A stretch of 64,000 nucleotides of DNA from Styela clava (lineage: Eukaryota; Chordata; Ascidiacea; Stolidobranchia; Styelidae), in the NCBI RefSeq assembly GCF_964204865.1, contig NC_135260.1:8370001-8434000 (forward strand), read 5' to 3'. Under the pieces are notes generated by a model. That model was not told where the DNA came from. It saw only the letters and a list, made by a program, of their open reading frames with translations, and ran no database searches. Of the stretch, positions 1-14,000 are shown piece by piece; within the stretch, counting starts at the first letter, position 1, and each line of letters starts with the position of its first letter. The translations under genes and the position numbers were made by a program.

Positions 1-2281
1 ATACATGGTAAAAATCCTAATAAATGTCAGTAAAAACAGGCGAATGCAACAATGTATTTATAGAAAATGTAACAACGATTGAAACAATAAATCAACAGAA
101 GCATATGGTATTCTACTACCATTTACTGTGGTAGCTTCTCGGAAAGCGGGTCTGTGTTTGCTATATACGTTTCAGATCGTTTTTAGTAGCTTATTTATGT
201 TTTACTGTATGTTCTTTAAACAAGTCAAATCTGTCCTATTATATTTTCCTTGTACAAAATTGAGTGAATTCCGACGCACCCTTCCCGCAGATGGACTTGA
301 TGGAAACATATTACAACCATAAGTACAACACAACAGGCACATAGGGAAGAAAATGAAAAATTACCGCCGTTTTGAAGATCAAAACCTCAAGTATAGAATG
401 AATAAAATAAAATTCAATATCAATAACGATATAAAATTTCTCATGATATTTTCTTTAAAAGTAAACTTCCATTTGTATGCTCTTCGATATGAAGTATAGC
501 GGCAGTGAACAATCCTCTTTTTTGTTTTCCTAATTAAAATATTGTGCTTGACTTATTTACAAGTAATATTGGCGACCGCATTTTATCACTGTGGGTAGCA
601 ATAAAGCAAACAAATACCGTACCTAATTAAAAGCAATTAAAATACTTGTTTTCAATACAGCAACAACACTGATCCAGATGTTGTTCACAGAAGGCGAACC
701 GATAAGACCATCATGAACTCTACACTCAATTTAGCATATATATCAATATATTAATTCAGTTTGAAGTTATTCAATTGTAGTTTCATTGGTATTTTGTGGG
801 ATTATTAATATATTTTCATTAACCTAATTGTAAATAATATAGAATTGATTTATTAAATCACCCAATGGCAATTCCCCAGCATCATTGATGGAGGAATAAC
901 ATTCAGCTAGTGACTGGCAGGATTCGATTTGTTATGTTTAATTATGTAGTTTTTTTAGTCTCCAAAAACTCTGAGAACGCCAAATAAAATATCAATTGGA
1001 AATTAATTTCGTCTGTGCGCCTGATTTAGCCAAAGCTCCGCCATGTTTATTGATTCATATATTGTAGTATTGAATAATACGGTCAACATGTCTTCCTCGT
1101 TCTCATTGATGACGCTCTATCGTTCGTGGAAATGATAATATTTTGTTGAATGGAATACTCATAAAAATGAATGTCTTCATTTCTCAAGATAAAAACTATT
1201 TGATAAAATAACAAAAGTGTTTTTGAGAATGTTATTTCCAAAAAAATTCTTGGTCGCTTTTGTGGTTTTCTTTTAATTTCATAATGGCGTTTTGGACCTC
1301 TTTCCTAACTTCTATTTCATTTGGATCGCTGTCATACCCTTCATGTTTTCCGCGCCTCGATCGAATCGGCGCGTCATGGATTTTTGGAATTGAAATTGAT
1401 ATCAGTCAAATTTTTAAAACTTGTAATTGTATGTCTATAAAATTGTAGTCGACCAACGCTGGCGCAGATCTAAATTCTTCGAAGTACACGCAATTTATCC
1501 TCGAGCCTCGCGCATTTACGTATCATCAGTGTTTGTCGGGGTGTTTGACGTATTTTGAGATCCCTATCAATGTTGAAGTTTGTTTTTAAAGCGCTCAATT
1601 AGTTAGGTAAAGCGTATTTATCGAAATATCTCACCAATTGTGCTAAATTCTGATACAGTCGCGTCGAACGTTATTTATATCGGATATTTTACAGAATGAT
1701 GTCGTTTTGGTCGTACAGATACGCCAGGTCAGCTGATGTATTCAATATTAGGACAGAAGTAATGAGAACCGACCGGTATTCTTATCTTACCAAAGAAAAT
1801 TGTGGTTATATTTTTTTTTCTCAAGTCGTAGCTTCCATGGGTATAAATACGAGAGAGATTCTAAAAAAAAATCCACTACAGCTTATTAGATGTCGCGCAG
1901 AGCAGGGACATGTCAGTCAGGGCGGCGAGGCCGCCACCTTAGCTTAAACCAGTTTCATACTTTTCATTTTAAATAATAATTTCAATTTTACTGAACTTTG
2001 GCGTTGCGGTTTGATTTCATTTCACTATACATGCAGCACTCATTCTGCTAAGTTGGTCTTCCCGCTAAAAAGTAATGTGTTATCCTGTTAGCTAAGAAAT
2101 AACTCAGTTGATACAGTATGCCACCGAAGAAGGGACATTTACAAGGAGTTTTCTGCAAAATTTTCGAATTGTTTTTCATGATATCAGTCAGGAAGTATTA
2201 AAGAACTGAACAAAGGAACATCTTAAGACCAATAAAACTATTTTTGATGCAATTTTAGTCCTAAGTTTTGATAATTTTACA
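1..2281. other. Non-genic sequence upstream of the pseudokinase gene
   Basis: No exon with recognisable protein similarity and paired splice sites was found. Short open frames, the largest at 1696-1947, have no family motif. The part around 1320-1560 is somewhat richer in G+C and CpG than its surroundings and could hold the promoter or leader of the downstream gene, but no promoter element can be named. Confidence 0.5.
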
Positions 2282-5200
2282 ATGGGTATATTTCTATATG
2301 AAGATTATACAGATGGAAGCAAGAAAGACGATGAACGGCTGCACTTTGTTAAGAAAATTCAAGAAGGATCATTTGGGTGTCGGGAGGTGAGACGTTTTAC
2401 GTATAGGCCTATGTCTTTCAATATATTTGTTACTGTCGATAAATAGCCTTTCTAACTAGTACTTATTTGTAAGGTAGTAATTTCATTGTGAAATAATTAT
2501 TAGTGACTTCTGTGCAGATAAATGGCAAATGTCTAAAAAAGATTATATAAATATGATTATATAAATTCACACATATTACACTCGTAACGTGCATCTATGT
2601 ATACGTTTAACTTTTTACTAGATTCAAATTATATTGAGAAGAATTGATAAATGTAAATATATCAAAAAAACAATAATCAGGTCTTAAGACTACAGCTCAA
2701 TAATGTGATCGTTACAAAGATAAAATAGATATATTGATGCGTTAATCTCCTGCTTATGTCATCGGACTGATTTTTTTTTTTGTCAAGTGTTATATCTATG
2801 TCGGTAGGTAGATAATAACATTTGGAATGCTAACAATCTTTCTGGTTCCTCATAACCTCCAACACATATAAATTGCTAGAGCTCAGATATCCAAATTTAT
2901 TCTCGAATATACTCGAATGAAATTCCTAGCATTTGGCAACACGCGATTTTAAAAATTTTTACATAATTTTTTTTAAACATATTTATTATTATTATTTTTG
3001 AAATGTGGAGATTGATTTAAAAATAATAGAAGAAAGTCACTTGCTAAACAGAAAAAACTGTGTATAAAGTAATACAGAATGATAATGGGACTGTGATAAG
3101 GCAAGTTGAATGATTATAGGTGAAAGGAAACTTTTACAAAGTGCTCGTTACATTTCTGGCATTTTAAAATGAAAATATTCGTTGACATCGACTCTTTTTA
3201 CGAGCGTAATAAGATCCCCTTAAAAGGTTTTGCTATTTACTTACGCTTGTAATGATTTCAATCGTGATTTAACTCAATTTATGAGTTTTATTACAAATTT
3301 TTAGATTTTTTCATATTTAATATATAAAGTGTATGAAAGGTTTCATTTCGCATATTTTCCTTATGAAAGGGGATGGTGAGGGGGGTGGGGAGGGTGTCGA
3401 AATAACGTTGAAAAAAGTTTTACGACCACTCATCCGCTATTCACCTATTGTATCACAAATCAAAAAAATGTTGACCGCAAAAGATTTCTCAAGTAAATTA
3501 AAAACGTTTTGGTCGTTCAGAAATATTTACTCGAAGTAATAATGTGGAAGCGTGCATGAAACATATACGGAGTGCTCGTTAAAAGTATATTATTCATCGG
3601 CCTACATGACAAAATATAAAATTTGTAATCTGTTTCATATAACGACATACAACTGTCATTGTAGGAATAACTGTTTATGTCGAAATCCAAACGTGGCACA
3701 TGAAGTAAATCAGCGGGTTAAGATTTGTTTATGCTCGACAAAAAACAAATTTCAAGAAATCGTCTGTCACTTCGAATCAAAATCTTGTCAAAATCTTATT
3801 CCCCTCGGAATACTTTTTCTGACCATAACGTAAATTTCTGTTTCACGCTTCCATTTGAGAAAAAATCAATGATATTTATGTTTTGTAAAAGCTATTGAAC
3901 GATAAAAGTTTTAAATAGGGAATGCTTGCATTATTCATTTGACAAAATGTTCAAATTTCCAAAAAAAAAGAAAAAATTATGTTAAAACTGCAATGAAAAT
4001 ACGGAAAATGGGCTTTGGATCTTGAGCTCAAAATCCTTTTAAGATTACGTAGATCTTAAATAACATTTTCTTGTTCCGGTTAACCGTTTCAGTCGGGAAG
4101 GCGCATAAAAAGTGAGCCTGATTATTCGAATTTTTTTTTTCATGTACTCTTTATATATGGCGGCATATTTTGGAGGAGTCATTGTTTTCTATAGGGTATC
4201 AGTAGTTTGACGAACTCACAAATAATTAAAATGCCTTTGGTGAAATATGCTTGGTTTCGAAAGAACATTACAGTTTCAATAAAAAGATTCCATACTGTCT
4301 ACACAAAACGGACAAATTCATTAGAAAGAATCGCTTTTATATCATTTTCACACTTGATCAAACATTTCTACAATATTTCAATTTCAGGTTTAAACAATTC
4401 TTTCAATATAAATGTGGAAATTTTTATAAAAAACATGAATACCCTCTTTTTATTTTATTTTTCGTTTGATGACGATTAATATAGATTGGGTATATGGGTT
4501 TGTGTGAAATCAGATGTTCAGATGCCAAATATCGCGTATAAAATGCATTTTTGTAAAGTTTATATGAAAAAAGAACAATTTATTTTTCACGCTTACCTTC
4601 GTGAATAATTCATAATAATCAAATGTGAAATAAATTATGGGAAAATAATGAAATTTCCAAAATTTTAACATTCAAATAATAGCTGATGTTATTCATCAGC
4701 GACGACAAAATTTCACTTATTCGGAGTAATTAAATATAGTTGAAGTGTTTTAGTTATTGCATTTGCATCATTTATGTCAAATAATTAAATTTTGTTATTT
4801 TTCTAACGCTTGATTTTATGCATTAAAATGGTCTATTTCAATTATGTTAACTCCAAAAAACTCGAATTGTGTGCAATTGGTTATTGACACTAAATATTGA
4901 GTTTCAAAACGGTTGAACGCCTTGTATATTCAAAAATGGAATTGTAGCGAAAGGAATTTAACTGGACCGTATTCTGCAAGTCCAGTCATAATATATGCCA
5001 GGCGATTCTCACGATGTTGAAATCACGATTTTGATATTTCGGGTTCGAACCCAAAGGTGTGAACCATGCCATAAAAATTTGCGATTTTATTCACAGAAAT
5101 GGGTAGCGTTTGATAAAAAACAACGACGTAAAGTCATCCTAGAAAAACTAGAAAAGACTGAGCTTACGACTGCAAGATCCTGCAGGATAAAATCAGAGGA

Positions 5201-8200
5201 TTTTAGAGAAGCTATTCTTCATAGATGCGCGAGAAAACATCCAGGGATTATTTACTGCAATGGACTGGTGAAAGACAACCTTTCTCATATATACTTATCA
5301 GTAGGTCAGTATTCTTGAACAAAATTTAGAGCTATAGGTAAATTGCCCGGCGAATTAAATTCTTCTCTATTACGACGATAATGGGATTAGTTAAAAAAAA
5401 TAAAATAAACTCGCGTTCAAGCTTCTTCAATGTTCTTCACTTCGTCATAAAGTAATAATTTGTGTAAGCTATAGCTCAACAGAAAGCAACCCAAGCATTT
5501 AGAATGAAAATCATATAACATCAGTTATTGCTTTAGTGGGGATCTATCATTTGTCCATGCAGGTATATCGCTAACTCTAACTCAAAATTAGTTACCTCCA
5601 TCTTGGTACACATACTTGAAGAGCGCCCAGAAATGGGCTTATGACTTTTAGTCCTGAAAACCAAACATTCAAAAAACGTATGTAATTTACAGTATCTACA
5701 ATGTCTATGTAAAACTTACTTAATATAAGTAGGGTATCTGTTTTAATAAGATTATTTTTTATTTTTTGAAATATATATTTCATCAATATGACGCGCTCTG
5801 CATCCTCACCAAAAAAAGACACATGTATGAATATTAAATATAAAGTATAATACCGCAATGCATCCTTAACATTTAACAGTGTCCTTAAAAGGCCCACCAA
5901 TATTGATTGGGGCTCAGAAGGTGGATATCAGAAGTGTTCACTTTCGTACGCTATAAGTATAGTGTAAATTCAATTTTATAAGCGTTAAGCTAGAATCTAT
6001 GATGCAAGAACTCGAAAGGTGCTTCTTCTTTGTGACGTCACAATAGCCTCGTGGTAAACAATGATAATTCGTTATGATGGAGCAATCGTAGATTAAGCAT
6101 CTCGTTTCATGCGTTTCGAAATCTTTGGGATAAAATCTGAGTTAACAGATAGGTGCGCATCATTACGTAAATAACTTACGCAATTTGGTTATTAGCCTGA
6201 CGCTTTATGCACATACATGTCGTCGTCACTCATATAAATTACCTGAAAACAACGCGAAGTGTTTGGGCGAACAGGTCATACTTTGACAAAAAATCTATTC
6301 CCGAATTACCATATAATTTTGTTTTTCATTTCAGTCTGTCAAGAAGAGTCGATAATTTTACCAAATCTAATTAGTAATGCCCAATAGTCTGGTACCTTTT
6401 GATTTGAAAATGAGTAGATTCATCCTCTACAATCAACAAATCATATATGGTGCAAGACTACAAAAAATCAATCCAGGTTAGGCCCGTATATCTCGCTACC
6501 AGCGTCGTCGGTGAATCTACGCCTCAGGTGTCTTGGAATACCCGCCTCAAAAACATATGGCGTGCGGTCTTACGTCATTATTCGCGCTTCATTAGTCAGT
6601 AGCGAGGCACATTTATTCGCTCAAAATTGTGCCTAAAATCGATATTTCGCAGTCCTTGCTTGAAATGCTCATCAGACAGAATATAATTTAGTTTTTATGC
6701 CTCAATAATAATGAAAATAATATTTAATGGCCAGCTTGGAGAGGCTCTCGGGGCACACTGAAAGTTCGAACTAAAATTTTACGAGTCATCACTTCGTAAT
6801 TCGTCCGAATCTTTTAATTGTTCTTTTTTGTATAGATATATAAATATATATATATGAACCTTTAATTTTTTACCATTCTGTTATTACGGTACTTTTTAAA
6901 ATACAAAAAAAAAATAGACAACTGTATCTTTTCTTTTTAGAGTACCTCCAAGTAAAATCTCTTGAAACGTTGATGAAATCGAATGTTGACGATGGTTTTC
7001 GAGTCAACTTTGTCCAAAAAGTGTTTGAGCAACTAGGTGGCGCCATAGAGCATCTGCACTGGCTTCAAATTGTTCACTGTGCTATCACCCCAAGCAATGT
7101 TTCAATCTATTGTAATTATACCATCAATGAAAAGGAATCTGATCGAGATAATAACATTTTAAGATCCGACTTATCAGGCCTAAGAGTTAAACTCGGTAAC
7201 TTCAAACTCTCTCGAACAGTGGGCGACAAAATAAGTTTTTTTCGGGATAATTCTTCAAAATATGAACATTTTTGGTTGTTTTCTTCAATCGAAAATACTG
7301 CAAAAGAAATGGGGAAAATTTCAGTAGCATTGGTACCCCCTTCCGATACGACATGTACCCACAAAATACTTCTACTGGATGACACAGCGAAGCCAAGTTT
7401 CGACGTTTGGTGCTTCGGTGCTATGTTGTTTCTGTGTCTCACCGGCCAGTTTCACTGGAATTGTCAATGCAACAATGCTGTAATTCGGTCTGAAAACACC
7501 AAGAACAGAAAAAATATAGAACTACAAAATTCACAATATTCATGCACAAAGCATGAGTATCTCAAGTAAGTGTATTGAAATAAAAAATAAGAGAGAAATG
7601 CTCAAATATACGAAAATGAAAGTAAAATAAATTCCGCGTCAAAATTACAGCCCAAGTACTGAAAATTTGAAATTAATTGCCCCATTAGTCGTGGAGAAAA
7701 GCGATTTTCCGCACCATCACCAACAAGAAAAACAATTTGCAAGACAAGCCGCTTTGTGTCCAGTTATAAAATTAATTACCATATCAAATATGATTTTTCT
7801 TCTGTACAAACCCTACTGATCGCCTTCATCAATATACCTTATCTTTTCAGATCGTCGCGGCACGTGGGAAGGCAATTTGACAAAACCAGGAACGGACGCG
7901 GTGGTAAGCTATAATACCTAGATCCCGTTTTACTAAATATGTGAAATATTGTATATGCTCTGAATAACTGTTCATGTTTTAAACATATAAACTGTTTGTT
8001 GGACATAATATCGTGCGTGTAGACTATAGAATTATTTTTGCATTATATGTGTTCACAGCCGAAACTGTTATTGTATAAAAAAGGTATATTCACCCAGACA
8101 AAGTTGTTCTAGTGACGATTTTTCTGTATTTTTTTCACAGCAGTCTGGAAATCGTTAAAGTCACCTTTAACAAAGCTAATGGAAACAATTTTGTCACCTA

Positions 8201-8280
8201 TGCCTGATGACCGGCCAACTATTCACAATGTATTGCGCCATCCTGCGTTTGCTTTAAAAAGAAAATGGATGAAAACCTGA
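2282..8280 (+). CDS. Protein kinase-fold pseudokinase, five exons, 376 aa
   Basis: Exons are 2282-2386, 5097-5304, 6941-7565, 7851-7903 and 8141-8280. Phases match across every junction and each intron is GT-AG. The start is the first in-frame ATG after an in-frame TGA at 2207-2209. The fold is a protein kinase: a glycine-loop remnant EGSFG (28-32), a hinge reading IYLSVEYLQ (about residues 100-108), VHCAITPSNV for the catalytic loop, LGNFKLS for the metal-binding loop, DVWCFG (259-264), and a C-lobe end with PDDRPTIHNVLRHPAF (Arg355). All three catalytic signatures are lost. The VAIK lysine position aligns with Glu51, HRD reads HCA (150-152), and DFG reads NFK (191-193). Asn157 of the catalytic loop is kept. 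Phosphotransfer is therefore unlikely, and a scaffold or allosteric role is inferred. About 60 residues between the activation segment and the last helices are unlike typical kinases. The first intron (2.7 kb) could hide another exon. I cannot name an ortholog. Confidence 0.82.
5588..5640 (+). repeat. Copy of the dispersed 'accaagatgg' repeat family (fragment)
   Basis: This intronic segment contains ACCTCCATCTTGGTACACAT followed by a short CTTGAAGAGCGC stretch. The same core recurs near 47065, 54870, 55290 and 56150, on either strand. It lies in the intron between exons 2 and 3 of the pseudokinase gene. Confidence 0.45.
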
Positions 8281-8454
8281 ATGAACAAAGAATAAAGAGA
8301 AGAAAAACAGCACCTACTCTAATTATTGTTATCGGTGAACTTCTCATATATAAAATATATTCTGATACAGCAGTATTCTGTAAAAGTATTGATTTCCTCG
8401 TTCTGAAGAACTTTGTCGACTTGTCAAGACGGTGTCACTCGGTGTTTCATTGAT

Positions 8455-8460
8455 AATAAA
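8455..8460 (+). terminator. Polyadenylation signal of the pseudokinase gene
   Basis: AATAAA lies 175 bases downstream of the TGA at 8278-8280, with AT-rich sequence after it. Confidence 0.5.
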
Positions 8461-11007
8461 TTGTAGTTAGAATGTTCATGGTATTGTTGCAGACAATCGC
8501 ACATTCGCAACACATTTGTTAACTCAAACTTGAACTTTGTTAACTTATTCAAATTTCAAAACGAAAACATTTACAAATAGGACTTCCCTAATTCAGACGG
8601 AATTTATAAGATGTTTATGAAAATATCAACGAAAGATGAAGGGAAGTATTCGATTCTTAAACTGTTCAAAATTGTCAGAGATAATGGTAAAAATGAAGTC
8701 AATGTTTTTTTGTGAAGTGTTGTTAAAGTATTTTATCGTTCATTCCAGATAGTTCGATTATGCCGGCACTTTGGATTCTGTGGATTATTGATATTTTATC
8801 CTTGTTTTTCTTTGTTTTACTGCATAACAAAACAGCAATTTATAAATGTTATCTTCGAAATATAATACACCCTCATAATATATATAATTATATGACTCTT
8901 AAACGCTACCTAACGTTTCAAATCCAACACTAGATTTCCATGAATCAGATCCTTGATTTTCAGGTCGACTCAATCATAAAAAAAAAATATTTTGAGCAAT
9001 TGAAAAATATATTGAAAATTTTGCCTAATCTATACCAATCATTTATTGTAAGATGCACTCGTACAGCTCACGGACTAACGTCAATACCATTCTAAATAAA
9101 ACGATAAATTGTCTACCAAGTATCGTTTCAACCTTGTTGTCTGGACCAAAGGGGATAAATCAAGCTATTGCTTTACCACAATGAAACTGAGTGAAGCTCT
9201 CCGCGAAAGATTAACACAATCTTGTGAATTATTACTGCCCAAAACAAAGCTCTCCAGTCTCATTGTATTTAAGGTATAAAAAAAAATTTCAAAAGAGAAG
9301 AGAATAGGTAAAAATACTTGCATTTACGCGTGCTATTTGGTTCCCTATAAAACACACGTTCGTTTTTAAAATTTAAAATGGTTATACCGGAAGAAAAAAT
9401 CAAATTCAACTCTTAGAAAAATAAACAAATCTTTTTATTTCAATTTCCTCAAAAATCTTGCCAAAAAATGTCTTACATGTTTGCCTTTAATATCCTATTG
9501 TTAGTCATTCGCCAGGATAAAGGATAACAATTACTGGTGTAAGCCAGCTGAATTACATCTTTTTATAATGTACAAAAGTGGATATCAATGGCTTCTCATT
9601 GGCACTTCAACACAATGGTTAGCTGTGACTAATTTGGAGTAAAAATTCAGATGGCTGGACACTTAACGTTGACTTGAGTACTCGAACATTCACTGTAGTG
9701 ATGTACACAAAATTTTCACTTGTTTACCACAGAACATTTTGAGGTCGAGCGAGCTGCTGAGCTGAATTCATATGTACATTTTGTTGTGAAATGTATTAAG
9801 CGTGTAGCTGAAGCTGGAAATTAAAATGTTGTCACTATACCATTAGAGTGGTAATAGCAAGATAAATAAATAAGATAATATTATGGCTTAGGCTTAGTTT
9901 CAAGTTCTTATTATGTTTCTCGACGAGGAAACTGATGTTGTTATTCCCGCAGAACTAAGTAACTTGGAAAACTCATATATATACAATTGTACGTAAAAGT
10001 ATAATATTGAAATATAACTTAAAATTTCATCTATAACAGAAACGGTAGTATAGAGCGAATTTGACAATTTACCGTTTGGAGATGAGATTCTTTACTCTCT
10101 ATATTAACGATGCACTGAAATACGACCACCCGCCCATATTTCTTATGTCATAAAATCTATTTGGAGTTCGTATTCTTGACGAAGAGAAAATTATGTATTC
10201 CACATTATGAATAACGTGATTGCAATGAAATAATACTTGACAACATTTTTCAAATACAAAGATAATTATTTATGTATATATTTGTATCGGATGGTTAGAA
10301 AATTTAAAAGTTGAAGATTCGTTTAAACTCGCTTCAGACATCATTTTGTAATGCAAAAATAATCCTATTGCAATAGGAATGTTTTTTTTAGCAAAGGCAT
10401 GCCCCTGTTCTTGACCCATCCTCTTTAACTTTTTTTTGCAAATTAATTATCGAGACTATAAATAATGCAATGATAACCAAAGAGATTAGAAAATGAAGAC
10501 TATAAATGCTATTTTCAACGAAGTCAAGTTGAATGTTAAACTTAGCTCGGTGTAGTCACTATGAAAATGACAGCAACTAACATAAGCATATTTGTACGAC
10601 TTTTAACCTCCAAACTGCTCATGAGATGATGTATCATTCAATACCACATTAAAATAACGTTGTGTACACATATAGCGAAAGAAACGTGTCAAGGTTCTAT
10701 GTTATGAAAATAATGGAGACTTATAAATGTATTGTATATTTCACAGACCGCTTCAATTTACTTAAGTTTTATGCGAAGAAAAATAAAACATTATCGTTTA
10801 CACACGACTATTTCTAAATCTAATATAAACAAAGAAGGACGGAATATAATTTGACCACGGGATTCAAAAGCTTATATATGACGCAGAAGACCAGTGTACC
10901 TTTGAAATAGGACACCATGACAGACTCAATATCTATCAATTGATCTTGCGAACAATGAAACTTCTGCCGCTTACACACACGCGTTACTGAAAGGCCACCA
11001 AATAAAC
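8461..11007. other. Intergenic AT-rich sequence
   Basis: About 2.5 kb between two plus-strand genes. No open frame with family motifs, no clear terminal inverted repeats and no RNA gene were seen. The last part must carry the promoter and leader of the next gene; an in-frame stop lies roughly 90 bases before its ATG. Confidence 0.5.
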
Positions 11008-14000
11008 ATGGATTCATCTATACACAAAAGATCGAAAAACGTTATCACATTGAAAAAGGGTGGGCACGAGGATACAGACATTCTTTCAGGCACACCTGCG
11101 AGGGTGGATGATTCCATTCCAACTGAAGTAAACACGTTTTTAGGCGAGGCTACTACAAGAGACAACAAACCAAAAATTCAGGAGGAAATCGTTACTATCA
11201 CATCCACTGGATCTAGGGCAAACATCGAAGTAAGTGTAAACTGAGTCACAAATTGTACCACAAGTTCATTATAATCGAGTATATATTTAACGTCAGTTGT
11301 GGAATGTACAAAAGTTGTTAGTGTTGTTGTTATATTGGAGGATAGGTCGTAACGGTAGTCTGTATAGATTACAAGAGGTTCATATCATGTAACATGGTTA
11401 GGACTTGATGAAATGCAAACTTTGAGTGTACCTTCCGTAAGCGATTCGATCATATGATTATGTAAGCATTTTTTGTAGTATATTCAAAGTCTTCATACAC
11501 CGCCGAAATGATTACCAAGTGCGCGTTGGAACATAATGCGTTGTTGGAGTGTTGCGTTTTCCATAATGTTGCGATATGTTTTGGCGATTTCCATCAGGTA
11601 TAAAATAAATTCAAATTATAAAAGGAGGCCTGCGCATAACCAAGATATAATTGAATAACAGCTTAAAGCACATTATATTTTATTGATGCTTGTATTCTAA
11701 ATTAATACTGAAACAACTTCCCAACAAGTGGTTGAACCCAGTTAAAACATATTTGCCTACGGTGTGATCTCAATTCAGGTATACGATAATACCATAGACA
11801 GGCGTGTGATTGTTTAGGATTAAGTTAGACATAAACATTATATATTTCGTTAATGTTTTACACTGTATCATCTTGTAAAACAAAATGTTAAATTGCGTAT
11901 ATTCGTGTCAGAGCCTTGTGCTGTAATTTCCTCATCACTAATTTTCTAATCTGAAGGTTTTCTGAGGTAAAATTAGGTTAGGTGTTTGGCCCGCCTTTAA
12001 CTATCCTAGGTTAGACCATGGTAGAAAAACTTTTATGCGAAGAGCCGCATTGAGCAAAGTTCGTAATTTTTTTCAAAATATAATATTATAAAGTTAGAAT
12101 TGAATATATAAAATATCCCAAATTAACGTATTTTAAAGAAACATATTAGAGGTGACAACGTAAAAACATCAACTGACGCTAATTTATTTGATAAATCTAA
12201 GTAACTCATTGTAAAACTTTGCATGAATATTTTCCCAACTTTCTGGGGTCACATAAATTGCTTGCGGGCCTTAGTTTGCTCCATTGCTCCAGTTTAATCT
12301 AAGATATACAGAACATAAACTAGCAACGGTACAATAACGTGATAGTACTTTCAGGTGAACTCTCGAGGCAATTTTCTCAATGTTAAAGTTAGGGTGAAAT
12401 GAATCATTTTTCAATATTGAACGTTTGCTCATGATAACGTAACGTTTGCGTCCTTGTACTTGTATCTATCGGTATAATATTTTTTCAATAATCAGCACTG
12501 ACAAGTGGCACTTAACGTTTATTAAACTATTATAGCATTATGTTTGCTCGGCATATGGTTTATCAGGTATGAATAACAGAGTAAACAAAATACATTGTGT
12601 GATTCAATTTAATAAATAATAGACTGGCACTGACAAACACCCAAGAAATGCGTGTATAAGATGAATAATTTTACACAAAGGCTGGCTTTCTTATAGAATC
12701 ACAAAACTACTTATTCTGAAAATTTTGGTCGATCATTTTTGTCATATGTAATAATCCATATATGAGTTACAGTCGCGCAAGCAATTTTTAAAGGGCAATT
12801 CCATTTTCTTATTCTTTCAACTGTTTTATGATAATGAATTATTTATGAATACCTATATCATATAAAAATGGAGTGAAAAGTAAATATTTAGATTTATTCA
12901 AATCGTTTAATACTTTAATAGATATGATTTATGAAAATCATTTGAACCGACATAAAACGCCAATTTACACTTACTTACATAGAAGTGTTTTTATGAATCA
13001 CAGCAGGCATAGTCAATTCGTTGTAAATTATAAGTCTATATTTTTCCTTAGTGAAATTTAATAAATTTCATACTGAGTAAATTGGAAAGGAACAGTGAAA
13101 CATTCATACTAGACAAAAGATTTATGCAAATTCAGGCATTTACATTTGCAATATCTAAAACCATAAACAAAACTATTTGTCCATATTTTCGTGTCTTTTC
13201 TGCTGATTATTGAAACAAATTTATATCGAATAAGTGAGAAACAAAATTGAAATCTAGTTTGGCCGACATCTGTATTAGATAAGTTAAGGCGAAAGATCCA
13301 GACTATTATTGGTTGTAACTTTGAAATATATTACATATTCCATTTTACGTAGTTTATTAATAGTGTACAAACCACTTGTGCGGGTTGCCGCATTACAAAT
13401 GTTGTCGTTACAAGTGCGACACGTACTGTCGCTAATACCCTCGCTGTGAATGTATAAAGGCTTATCGTATTCGCACTATCGTATATTATTCTTAAGTTGC
13501 TGAGATTAGACGGTCGCGTTATTCAGGTTATGGTTTGCCACAAAGCCGCCGATTCGTCCCCATAGAGAAGTGTGAGATTATAATTTTTGTTGGAGTAGAA
13601 AATTCGGCATCAAGAGCTTTGCAGTCTTCGGTCAGCAAATAGGGAAATCTATATAGAGTAATGAAAAATTAAGGTTTTAAAGTTTTACGTGGATTACTAA
13701 TTCTCCCCAATTAACAGTTTTTAGGCACGACAAACGTACAGTACGAATCGATGTATATATTTTATTCAACGTTTTGATATTATTTTCTTTGCTATGGCAA
13801 ATGACTCGGAGGACTGAATTAATTAATATTCCTATCCCCTTAACTTACCTAGGGATTTTCTGGTTTTCATCCTACAGAACCTCCAAAACTGTTATAATAC
13901 CTGGGCGGTATCAAGCGGAAGATGTGGTTAAACAGGGGGGGTGGGATCTTAGGGTAGATAAATCTCGCGTTGTAGTCCATTCTATTGTATCGCCGATTCG

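Noticed and set aside
1696..1947. 83-codon frame upstream of the pseudokinase gene
   Set aside because: No recognisable domain and no sign of splicing to the next exons, which start with their own ATG after an in-frame stop.
5041..5052. GGGTTCGAACCC, like a tRNA T-arm
   Set aside because: It is a simple palindrome; no A box or cloverleaf can be drawn around it, and it lies just before a coding exon.
7116..7442. 108-codon minus-strand frame
   Set aside because: It is the reverse of the pseudokinase exon 6941-7565, which has consistent splice phases and kinase motifs.
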